Below, one piece after another: positions 19,991 through 26,950 of a DNA stretch of 64,000 bases. Position 1 is the stretch's first letter. Every line of letters starts with the position of its first letter. The position numbers and the translations under genes are program-made. This stretch comes from Nostoc sp. LEGE 12450 (GTDB lineage: Bacteria > Cyanobacteriota > Cyanobacteriia > Cyanobacteriales > Nostocaceae): the NCBI RefSeq assembly GCF_015206895.1, contig NZ_JADEXU010000027.1, positions 1 to 64,000 of the forward strand, read 5' to 3'. A model generated the notes under the pieces. That model was not told the origin of the DNA. It made no database searches and saw only the letters and a program-made list of their open reading frames with translations.

Positions 19991-20737
19991 CTACCATTGT
20001 ACTTGAATAGGGCCACCAAACTTTCGCATCTCTGCAAAAAACAGTCCTTGCGCTCCTCCATCAGGAAGTGTTGCTAAATAGACAGCAGTTTCGGCTCCTT
20101 CTTCCGCCGTAAACGGCGCATCATCTCCCCCCATATCTGTCTTCATCCAACCCGGAGAATAGGCATTTACGAGAATATTAGTACCTTGGAGTTCTTTGGC
20201 GAGAAGCACGGTTAGTCCATTTACTCCTACCTTTGAGAGTCGATAGGATGGTGCTAAAGGGTAATAGTCAGTGGGAACTGATGTTAGAGATGCCATTTCC
20301 GTTGAGATATTGACAATGCGGCCGTAATTTTGCACCTTCATCAACGGAATTAATGCTTGAGAAATTCTGAGTACTGCTAGAACATTAGTTTCAAAGGTTG
20401 ATCGCATCGTTTCCAGTTGCACAGTTAGTAAGCTAGACTCCTCCGGCTTAGTTGTGGGATTTACGCCTGCATTATTGACCAGAATATCTATCTTGCCGTA
20501 AGTTTCACGCAGCCACTCTGTAAACTCTTGCACACTTCCATTATTAGTGACATCTAGGGTGTGATAGTCAACATCAAACCCTTCATTGGTAAGCTGCCTT
20601 TTAGCAGCAAGACCATCTGTTTCATTACGACTCGTCAGAATTACGCGGTTGCCAATTTGGGATAATTGACGGGAAATAGAATAGCCTAGCCCTCGATTAC
20701 TGCCTGTTACCACAGCAATCTTTTTTTCAGTTGTCAT
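19991..20737 (-). CDS. SDR family oxidoreductase
   Basis: A 248-residue classical short-chain dehydrogenase. It has the cofactor motif TGSNRGLGYSIS (residues 10-21), the NNAG motif (about 88-91), catalytic Ser in NISTE and the YRLSK form of YxxxK near residue 167. The lack of an acidic residue after the second strand suggests NADP(H). It resembles carbonyl-reductase-like enzymes; the substrate is unknown. It is the first gene of a leftward pair with the SMP-30-like protein (gap six bases), hinting at a shared small-molecule pathway. Confidence 0.87.
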   Translation of the reverse strand: MTTEKKIAVVTGSNRGLGYSISRQLSQIGNRVILTSRNETDGLAAKRQLTNEGFDVDYHTLDVTNNGSVQEFTEWLRETYGKIDILVNNAGVNPTTKPEESSLLTVQLETMRSTFETNVLAVLRISQALIPLMKVQNYGRIVNISTEMASLTSVPTDYYPLAPSYRLSKVGVNGLTVLLAKELQGTNILVNAYSPGWMKTDMGGDDAPFTAEEGAETAVYLATLPDGGAQGLFFAEMRKFGGPIQVQW

Positions 20738-20984
20738 TTTTATGACCTTGAAACTGCTTGTGATTTTACTGTACTGAGATGCGGTAAATTAAGCAAGTTG
20801 ATTGCAATGATATGTTCAATCAATGAGATTACTGACGTTTAATTCAAACTCGAAGCTTGCTGTCCACTTAAGCGTTGTCCTCTTTACATTGGCAATAATT
20901 CTAATCTTCATGAGTTAACCCTGGTTTAACCGTAGATTGTGAAAAGATTATAGTTAAAGCAGGTGAAGTAGCCACAAAGCAATT

Positions 20985-21611
20985 ATGACCACCAACTTAC
21001 CTGTAGCCACAGAAATTATACCAGTGGTTTTGCAATTACAACCTGCGATCGCACTAACCGAAGATCAGTTTTACGAATTTTGTCAGCTAAACCGCGACTT
21101 TCGCATTGAACGCAATGCTGCTGGAGAATTAGTGATTATGCCCCCTACTGGTTCCGAAACTGATGAACGCAACTTTAACTTAGTTGGGCAGTTGTGGGTA
21201 TGGACAAAGCAAGACGGTACAGGTGTAGGGTTTGGTTCCAGTGGTGGGTTTACTTTGCCGAATGGTGCGGTGCGTAGGCGTAGCCCGTCGTAGACATCGC
21301 CAGATGCAGCGTGGATAAAACGCGATCGCTGGGAAGCGATACCAGCCGAACTGCGAAAAAAGTTTGCGCCGATTTGTCCAGAGTTTGTGATTGAATTGCG
21401 TTCTGAGAGCGATCGCTTACAAGTTTTGCAAGACAAGATGCAAGAGTACATTGATAATGGCACACAACTTGGTTGGTTAATTGATAGAAAACAACACCAA
21501 GTTTTTATTTATCGTCCTAATACTAGTATTGAAGTTTTAAATAACCCTAAAACCCTTGATGGTGAACCTTTACTACCTGCTTTTGTTTTGGATTTAAGTC
21601 AGGTTTGGTAG
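20985..21611 (+). pseudogene. Uma2 family endonuclease-fold gene broken by a repeat
   Basis: The full frame encodes a Uma2 (DUF820) protein with the PD-(D/E)XK nuclease-like fold: ALTEDQFYEFCQLN, GELVIMPPTGSETDERN, then after the break FVIELRSESDRLQVLQDKM and IDNGTQLGWLIDRKQHQVFI. An in-frame insert of about 24 bases at codons 98-105 brings TAG at 21291-21293 between NGAVR and SPDAAW. Reading resumes in the same frame straight after it. The first 102 residues end inside the fold, so the product should be inactive unless the TAG is read through. Uma2 genes occur in very large numbers in cyanobacteria and their role is not known. Confidence 0.85.
21267..21302. repeat. 36-base repeat copy carrying an in-frame TAG
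   Basis: Identical to 19155-19190. In this orientation and frame it reads [14 protein letters not shown], which ends the Uma2 protein early. Confidence 0.85.
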
Positions 21612-21642
21612 GGAGTAAGCCAGAAGAGGAGGCGATCGTAAA

Positions 21643-21978
21643 ATGGCAAAAGTAGAACATTATCGTCAACTTATTCAAGAACTGTTGCTAGCTTACAGCG
21701 AAATCAAAGCCAGTAACGAAGAAGTCGAAGCAGAAGTTATTTTTGATAGAGAACGCGATCGCTACCAAGTTGTTCATGCGGGGTGGTCAAATAAGCGCCG
21801 TGTATATGGCTGTGTTTTGCATTTAGATATTAAAAACGAAAAAATTTGGATTCAACACGATGGTACAGAAGGAGGTATTGCCAATGAACTTATTAGTCGG
21901 GGTATACCCAAAAAAGACATCGTTTTGGCTTTTCATTCCCCCTTTAAACGACAATTTACCGAGTTCGCTGTTGGTTAA
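21643..21978 (+). CDS. xisI: XisI family protein
   Basis: A 111-residue protein matching the fdxN-element excision controlling factor XisI family: MAKVEHYRQLIQELLLAYSE, then YQVVHAGWSNKRRVYGCVLH, IWIQHDGTEGGIANEL and GIPKKDIVLAFHSPFKRQF. In Anabaena, XisI and XisH help control excision of the fdxN element during heterocyst formation, but XisI genes are also scattered in many copies away from any such element. AGGAGG lies ten bases before the ATG. No XisH gene precedes it; the upstream neighbour is the broken Uma2 gene 31 bases away, so this copy looks orphaned. Confidence 0.9.
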   Translation: MAKVEHYRQLIQELLLAYSEIKASNEEVEAEVIFDRERDRYQVVHAGWSNKRRVYGCVLHLDIKNEKIWIQHDGTEGGIANELISRGIPKKDIVLAFHSPFKRQFTEFAVG

Positions 21979-22017
21979 GGTGGCTGAAGGTTGAAAAGAA
22001 CCCAATCACTCAAATAA

Positions 22018-22173
22018 ATCGATTTTATTGCTCCTGTAGCATGGTTACAAACCAATACAGGCGGAGAACAATTGCTTTTAGGTCGAGAAGTTGTATTTAA
22101 TAAATTTAATATTGAATTTAGGCAAGCTGAGGAGCAAATTGTTTTTACATGGCATGAAGATTTTAAGTTATAA
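22018..22173 (+). pseudogene. Gene remnant, C-terminal fragment
   Basis: An open frame without a start codon, bounded by TAA at 22015, reads FIAPVAWLQTNTGGEQLLLG, then REVVFNKFNIEFRQAEEQIV and FTWHEDFKL before TAA at 22171. The composition is protein-like and resembles the tail of small cyanobacterial retropepsin-like proteins, though I cannot confirm that. It is most likely the stub of a gene deleted when the neighbouring island was rearranged. Confidence 0.4.
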
Positions 22174-22290
22174 AAAAAGGGACATATCCTGAGAAGAATC
22201 TATAATTTGCAGATGGATCTATTAGCCCAGAAGTGAACTTCTGGGCGGAATGTGGGGATTAGCTAGATTTTAGAGTTTTAGAGAAGTCAA

Positions 22291-22320
22291 GCGATGTCTA
22301 CGACGGCCACGCCTACGCAC
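22291..22320. repeat. Small repeat abutting the methyltransferase stop codon
   Basis: GCGATGTCTACGACGGCCAC then GCCTACGCAC is another copy, slightly diverged and inverted, of the repeat at 19155 and 21267. Its last base forms part of the TAG that ends the methyltransferase gene on the minus strand. Confidence 0.6.
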
Positions 22321-24356
22321 TAATTATCACTTATATCAAAATTAGTAGCATTTTTACCTAGTAACTCTAAGCACGCTCTCCTTGTTAGCTCTCGTGCTTC
22401 AATTCTTTCATGAATAGCCTGCTGCACCATTTTTGTTACTTTCTCCTGCAACAATTTGTCTTTTGGAATAGGTAATATGAGTTCATTAATCCGATCTCCT
22501 AAAGAATCAATAATGTCTTGGGTAAATCTCTTGGATTTAATCTGCTGTTGAACAGGAACAGAACTTAATGCCGCAAGCAGTAGATAAGGAGAGAGTTTAG
22601 AAGGATCAGTTACACGGAGTTTGTATAGGTGACTTTGGTAAATAATGCGAGTGTCATATTTTGTCACAAATGCACAAGTGCCAATCAGGTAAGTTCCATC
22701 TCGCACCATCAAGATGTCCCCTTCTTGAACATCTTGTTTTTTGGCATAAGTCGTATAAATTTCTTCACTAATACAATGCTTTGGATCTACTTTTATTTCC
22801 CAATTAGATATGTCAGAGGTACGAATAAAAGGTATATCTCCATTTCCGTAAGCGAGCTTACCTACTTCATCTCCTGTACTAATTTTTATTACTCCTGATA
22901 AAACTAAATCCCCAAACTTTATTAAGTGATGAGTATCCTTAAGCAGTTGCAGCGAATCATTAACTTCGGGGTTGTAATATCTAGGAGCTAGGACATTATC
23001 TACGATTTGAGTATTAGAGATGCTATACCCCAGATGAGTATACTCTTTTGGCATATTGCTTAAAAATTCATGGTATTTCCTAGCAATTTCAGGTAGTTCA
23101 TCACATCCAAGTTGTCTTCCCCTACTATCATGACCGCACCATTTGGCTTCTGCCATGAAGATTCTGATCTTGCCACCGTCTAATTCCCTATCGGACTTCT
23201 TTTGAAAAAGAACTAAGCAGGTTTTAGTGTGAGTTCCTCCCTTCCCTGAGATTTTAAAAAGAGACTCTGGCATCCCCAATACTGCTTTGATGTGTGCATA
23301 TTCTCTAATGTAATTAATAACATACCGATAGTTTTTACTGGACATAAGGCTTTCTGGAACAACCATACCGATGCGTCCATTAGCTCTTACTAGAGAGAGG
23401 CAGCGTTCAACAAAGAGTACTTGTGGTGGAACGGAGTTTTGAAGTATATCAGATTTGACAAATTTAGATGTTTTCTTATCTGTTTTCCACTTGTAACCGA
23501 GATCAAACACTTTCTGTACATTGCTGATTACCGACACAATACGAGAGCCAAAGGGAGGATTGGTTACTACACCATCAAAAGTACCGAAACTGTCTTTCAA
23601 TACGAAATTTTTCTCTCTTTCTGCTACCCAAGCAAGAGAGTCTGCACAGAAAACATTGGCGGGTGAGAGCGTAACTAGCGATAAGCGAGCTGCTGCGAGA
23701 TTAACTAGATAGCTATCTTTATCTACTCCAAAAACACTGTTGGAGACATCTTTTGGAGAAACACCAGCAGTAACGAGACTACGTGCTATGGCATTGAGAA
23801 ACCCGCCTGCTCCACAAGCTGGGTCAATGAATCTTTCCCCTGACTTGGGAGCTACAAGTGAAACCAAGAGTTCAACGGCATTCTGAGGTGTAAAAAACTG
23901 TCCCTCTTGTCCTCTGATGGTAGAACCAATAAAAATTTCGTAAGCATCTCCAAAAGGGTCACGACTCCAGTTATTGAGGTGGATTTTATCTAGTTTCTGA
24001 TCGATATACGTGATGCTTGCTGGGTCGAGCAATAATTCTTCTTCATGGCTAAAAATAGCCTGTATACCAAACAAGTTGGGTAATAAATCACGTAGCTCTG
24101 AGAATGCTTTTCTATACTGCTTGGCAACTAAAAAGGCATCGTTATTATCAAACTGCACTTGTTGTTTTATAAGATACAACTTGCAAAAAAGGCACTTAAT
24201 CACCTCTGTTAACAGTGCTTCATCACGAGTTGCTCCTACATATTGACCAGCAAGGTAGTTGCGGATTTGGCGGTAAGCTTCTTTGTAATCCAAGCCCTCA
24301 CAGGCTTCTGATGCTAGCAATGACAACTGCTCATGGTTTTGAAGCTTATTTTTCAT
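22320..24356 (-). CDS. N6-adenine DNA methyltransferase with fused specificity-like domain
   Basis: A 678-residue protein. Residues 130-430 form an HsdM-type methyltransferase: DPFGDAYEIFI and GQFFTPQNAVELL, SAM motif I DPACGAGGFL (178-187) and catalytic NPPF (266-269). From about residue 455 to the end it resembles half of a type I specificity subunit or a type IIG target-recognition domain (IKFGDLVLSG, IPFIRTSDI, VQEGDILMVRDG, DSLGDRINELILPIP and a closing helix). It should methylate adenine at its own target without a separate HsdS. There is no nuclease motif in it. It is divergent from the XRE-HNH gene pair across 355 bases. The C-terminus ends at a small repeat, so it may be shortened. 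Confidence 0.88.
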   Translation of the reverse strand: MKNKLQNHEQLSLLASEACEGLDYKEAYRQIRNYLAGQYVGATRDEALLTEVIKCLFCKLYLIKQQVQFDNNDAFLVAKQYRKAFSELRDLLPNLFGIQAIFSHEEELLLDPASITYIDQKLDKIHLNNWSRDPFGDAYEIFIGSTIRGQEGQFFTPQNAVELLVSLVAPKSGERFIDPACGAGGFLNAIARSLVTAGVSPKDVSNSVFGVDKDSYLVNLAAARLSLVTLSPANVFCADSLAWVAEREKNFVLKDSFGTFDGVVTNPPFGSRIVSVISNVQKVFDLGYKWKTDKKTSKFVKSDILQNSVPPQVLFVERCLSLVRANGRIGMVVPESLMSSKNYRYVINYIREYAHIKAVLGMPESLFKISGKGGTHTKTCLVLFQKKSDRELDGGKIRIFMAEAKWCGHDSRGRQLGCDELPEIARKYHEFLSNMPKEYTHLGYSISNTQIVDNVLAPRYYNPEVNDSLQLLKDTHHLIKFGDLVLSGVIKISTGDEVGKLAYGNGDIPFIRTSDISNWEIKVDPKHCISEEIYTTYAKKQDVQEGDILMVRDGTYLIGTCAFVTKYDTRIIYQSHLYKLRVTDPSKLSPYLLLAALSSVPVQQQIKSKRFTQDIIDSLGDRINELILPIPKDKLLQEKVTKMVQQAIHERIEARELTRRACLELLGKNATNFDISDN

Positions 24357-24711
24357 TTTCTGTGGTAAAGCTTTTGATTTTCATATTCTGATTGAATTAA
24401 ATAATAAAACAGATGCTGTTGTTAAACAAGTCTTCATAAAAAATTACTGCTTATGTTAGTTGGAGCCTGGAAAGGCGTAAATACGTCAATATAGCTAAAC
24501 ATCTTGGCTAAACCATAGCTTGAAACCCTTGCTATCGCTTGAGCATTTTTAATTCACATAAGGCGTAAATTTGTATTTTTAAGTCATAACCCCACTCGAA
24601 TTTACTGGCTCTGAAACGAGTGGAGATAAGTCTGATAGTAAGACCGTTAAAAAGTCGATTTTGGACTATTTATAATCAGACTTTAAGATGTAAGGCAATG
24701 TATTTCAAAAC
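24357..24711. promoter_or_regulatory. Divergent control region of the methyltransferase and XRE-nuclease genes
   Basis: The 355-base gap must hold both promoters. A TATAAT sits at 24671-24676, 36 bases before the XRE gene. AAGTCTGAT (24628-24636) and ATCAGACTT (24675-24683) form a 9-base inverted pair, the right arm overlapping the end of that TATAAT. A second pair, CCACTCG (24592-24598) and CGAGTGG (24617-24623), lies just upstream. These are good candidates for operator half-sites of the XRE protein, but binding is inferred. Confidence 0.5.
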
Positions 24712-24957
24712 ATGCCAAAGTCTTTGTTTTCCAAGGATTACGCGGTTTTTCTAGAAGTTCTCATAGAAACCAGGAAAAAAGCTAGTTTGACGCAAGAACA
24801 ACTTGCCGAATGCCTTGCTACAACTCAATCGATCATTAGTAAGTGTGAACGTGGTGAAAGAAGATTGGATATTGTTGAATTGCGTCGGTGGTGCAATGCG
24901 ATTGACATCGGATTGCTCAATTTCATTGCCGACTTCGAGGAGCGTTTGAGCGAATAA
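24712..24957 (+). CDS. XRE family regulator (controller-like)
   Basis: An 81-residue protein that is almost entirely a lambda-repressor-like helix-turn-helix (about 15-75): LIETRKKASLTQEQLAECLA and TTQSIISKCERGERRLDIVE. Size and position match the controller (C) proteins of some type II restriction-modification systems, which bind near their own promoter and time nuclease expression. Only two bases separate its TAA from the ATG of the HNH protein gene, so the two are co-translated. It could also be a plain autorepressor. Confidence 0.85.
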   Translation: MPKSLFSKDYAVFLEVLIETRKKASLTQEQLAECLATTQSIISKCERGERRLDIVELRRWCNAIDIGLLNFIADFEERLSE

Positions 24958-24959
24958 AC

Positions 24960-26051
24960 ATGCATCCCCTTCAAGCGTCTATTGAGCAGGCTTCTAATGC
25001 AGAGCGTTTCAATATGATCAATCTGTATCAGGCTGCATTGCCATTTCTCAACAGTGATTCAAGAATATCACAGCTTATCATACCTATCACTGCACAACTG
25101 GGCACCGAGAAATATCTCCGCTTAGTCAGTGGCGCAATTTTACGACATGTTTTCCTCATTGAACTTGTCAAGGTTCCAAAAATAGATTCGACTAAATTCC
25201 GAACACGGTGGTTCGAGCAACTAAATGGCGATCAACGGTATTGCTCTTTTGATGAATGTCTTGAAATTGCCATAGACCTTATTTCAAAACTAGATCAGTG
25301 GTTACAAACGCCAGAACATAGAGAAACCCTGGAACTGTTTTTCAAATACCCGCAACTTCCCTACGAAGCACCTATCGACTATCTCGCTAAACCTGATATA
25401 TCTGACAAAACTACAAGGATACATCGACTTGGTAATGTTGCTTGGACATACACAGAGACAATTCTACGCACGTTAAAGCTACGAAAATTTCTGACTCAAG
25501 GCGAAACCAGCCCGGATGCAAAATTTTTCAAATTGCTTCTGAGGGATAAGATCATAGTTAAAGCTTATCTGACTGACCGTGCTTTAACCGGGAATTTTAA
25601 AACTAACAGAGAAAAGCGATGGGAAACACATCCGCACTCAGTTCAATTTGCTAATCGTCGAACTTGCATGGAAATTGAGTATGTTTTAATTGAACAGCTT
25701 TGCACTTTTGATGGTTTTCCAGCCACATCAAGGCAAGCACTTGAAAAAGAGAAAGTTCTCTTTAATACAGAGACAGTATTTCAGTGCCCGATCACACTCA
25801 TTCCTATGTCCTTTGATCAATTCGAGGCAGAGCTAACAACCCGAACGCACGGCAAATCAAGCTTCCAAGTTGGTCATCTTAACCCGTTGAAACTCGACGA
25901 TCCTGCAAGCGCTACATCTGGACATACCGCTGACAACATAAGCTGGATTTCAGACGACGGGAACCGCATTCAAGGAAGCAAAAGTCTGGACAGCATCCGA
26001 AAGCTGCTTAAGCAAATCGCAGATAACTATCAAAAACTTAAACTTCATTAG
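24960..26051 (+). CDS. Candidate HNH-type restriction endonuclease
   Basis: A 363-residue protein. The C-terminal 90 residues look like a beta-beta-alpha-metal (HNH) nuclease: FQCPITLIPM with Cys276, VGHLNPLKL with His306 as the likely general base, then TADNISWISDDGNRIQGSKS with Asn326 and Asn335. That is the order HNH nucleases use. The first 270 residues are mostly helical and match nothing I know; they could recognise DNA. The position behind an XRE regulator and opposite an adenine methyltransferase makes a restriction enzyme the best guess. It lacks the usual zinc-binding Cys pairs, so it belongs to a simple HNH class or has lost them. Function is inferred from motif and context. Confidence 0.62.
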   Translation: MHPLQASIEQASNAERFNMINLYQAALPFLNSDSRISQLIIPITAQLGTEKYLRLVSGAILRHVFLIELVKVPKIDSTKFRTRWFEQLNGDQRYCSFDECLEIAIDLISKLDQWLQTPEHRETLELFFKYPQLPYEAPIDYLAKPDISDKTTRIHRLGNVAWTYTETILRTLKLRKFLTQGETSPDAKFFKLLLRDKIIVKAYLTDRALTGNFKTNREKRWETHPHSVQFANRRTCMEIEYVLIEQLCTFDGFPATSRQALEKEKVLFNTETVFQCPITLIPMSFDQFEAELTTRTHGKSSFQVGHLNPLKLDDPASATSGHTADNISWISDDGNRIQGSKSLDSIRKLLKQIADNYQKLKLH

Positions 26052-26135
26052 CTAAAAATTAGCTTAGTGCCAAAATACATTTATTGCTAGATGAGTGCCG
26101 TTAAGCATTTGCAACTCATGCTATTGTAAAAACAT

Positions 26136-26163
26136 AACCCCTCTCCGCCACCGGAAAGGGGTT
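26136..26163 (+). terminator. Hairpin terminator after the HNH gene
   Basis: AACCCCTCTCCG and CGGAAAGGGGTT pair with one mismatch across a 4-base loop, followed by AATTTAG. It lies 85 bases after the stop codon. Confidence 0.6.
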
Positions 26164-26358
26164 AATTTAGTACGTATATACTTACACTTGCAACATATAT
26201 TTGTACCCTAGTAACAATCCTGAATGGTTGCTTCGACATAAAGCAGAACTTCTTAAGTTAATTAAAAATAAGCTTGGTTGTCATGCTGACTACATCAATG
26301 TTACTACGATGAAATAAAATTACTAATTTTAAATTAGTATTGACTAGACTCATTAAAA

Positions 26359-26428
26359 ATCGGGACTGAAAAATACATCTCAGTCCCGATAAAAAAGCGG
26401 GCTAACCGCTATTGATATGGTTAACCCG
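26359..26428 (-). terminator. Tandem hairpins ending the ycf46-ycf35 unit
   Basis: Read on the minus strand, hairpin one (26398-26428, CGGGTTAACC/GGTTAGCCCG) is followed by hairpin two (26359-26390, an 11-base stem ATCGGGACTGA/TCAGTCCCGAT). The second is followed by ATTTTTAATG, the U-tract of a Rho-independent terminator. Both lie downstream of the ycf35 stop. Confidence 0.72.
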
Positions 26429-26457
26429 TGCAGCTTTGGGAACGCGCAGAGAAATTG

Positions 26458-26808
26458 TTATTGCAATACCAACTTCACATTGGCGTTTTGCAGACCGCGC
26501 TGTTTTACTTCAGCCAAAGTTTTGTTAACGGCATACTTTTGGTTGATTGAGTTGATCAACTCGGTTTGGTTGTGCTTCTTAGCAACGCCCCACAGGTCAG
26601 CAATTAGGTCAAAAGAACCATCGCTGTTGCGAGACCAGCCGAGGTCATATTCGCCATCCAACATAGCAACGATGTCAGAACGGACGCGCTAACCGTTATA
26701 ACCACGGACATCAGCTTCAGTCTTTACGCTGATACCGAGGTCGCGCAAAGAAGCTTTGAGGATTTCGGCATCGGTGATCTTGGTACGCAGGGTGCTAAAG
26801 TGAGACAT
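26458..26808 (-). pseudogene. ycf35: Ycf35 (DUF1257) gene with in-frame amber codon
   Basis: The frame of 116 codons opens MSHFSTLRTKITDAEILKAS and, apart from one codon, reads as a full-length Ycf35/DUF1257 protein to NANVKLVLQ. Codon 40 (26689-26691) is TAG between GYNG and RVRSDIVA, where homologues have Gln; a single C-to-T change from CAG explains it. GGAGGAAACCCA gives a strong ribosome binding site. The product would be a 39-residue peptide unless TAG is read through or translation restarts at MLDGEYDLGW. The rest of the frame is undamaged, so the change is recent, a sequencing error, or tolerated. It is encoded behind ycf46. Confidence 0.85.
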
Positions 26809-26863
26809 TTGGGTTTCCTCCAATGAGAAGATTGAGAAAAACGACAACGGTTTGTTTCGGGCG

Positions 26864-26893
26864 AAGCCGCTCTTAGCAGGATGCGGCTTTTTC
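26864..26893 (+). terminator. Terminator-like hairpin in the ycf35 leader, facing rightward
   Basis: AAGCCGC and GCGGCTT (26864-26870 and 26883-26889) form a 7-base stem followed on the plus strand by TTTCTT. On the minus strand it lies in the ycf46-ycf35 gap. It could end an antisense transcript or simply form structure in the mRNA leader. Confidence 0.45.
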
Positions 26894-26950
26894 TTATAAC
26901 TGCTAGCATTGGGAGCTAGCCTTTCCCCCTGGGATGGCAGAGGAAAGCTT

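Larger units (their letters stand above)
26052..26457. other. Intergenic region, 406 bases, between convergent units
   Basis: It contains a terminator for the XRE-HNH unit at 26136-26163, AT-rich sequence, and two hairpins at 26359-26428 that serve the leftward ycf cluster. No gene is visible. Confidence 0.5.

Noticed and set aside
21643-21978. Evidence of an fdxN-type excision element
   Set aside because: XisI copies are scattered in cyanobacteria; no fdxN gene, recombinase or border repeat is present.
22320-24356. Type I HsdM/HsdS system
   Set aside because: There is no HsdR helicase gene, and the specificity part is a fused half-domain.
24712-26051. Toxin-antitoxin reading of the XRE-HNH pair
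   Set aside because: The 363-residue size, HNH-like motif and the facing methyltransferase fit restriction better, though it cannot be fully excluded.
26417-26692. Open frame antisense to ycf35
   Set aside because: It is explained by the conserved ycf35 frame on the other strand.
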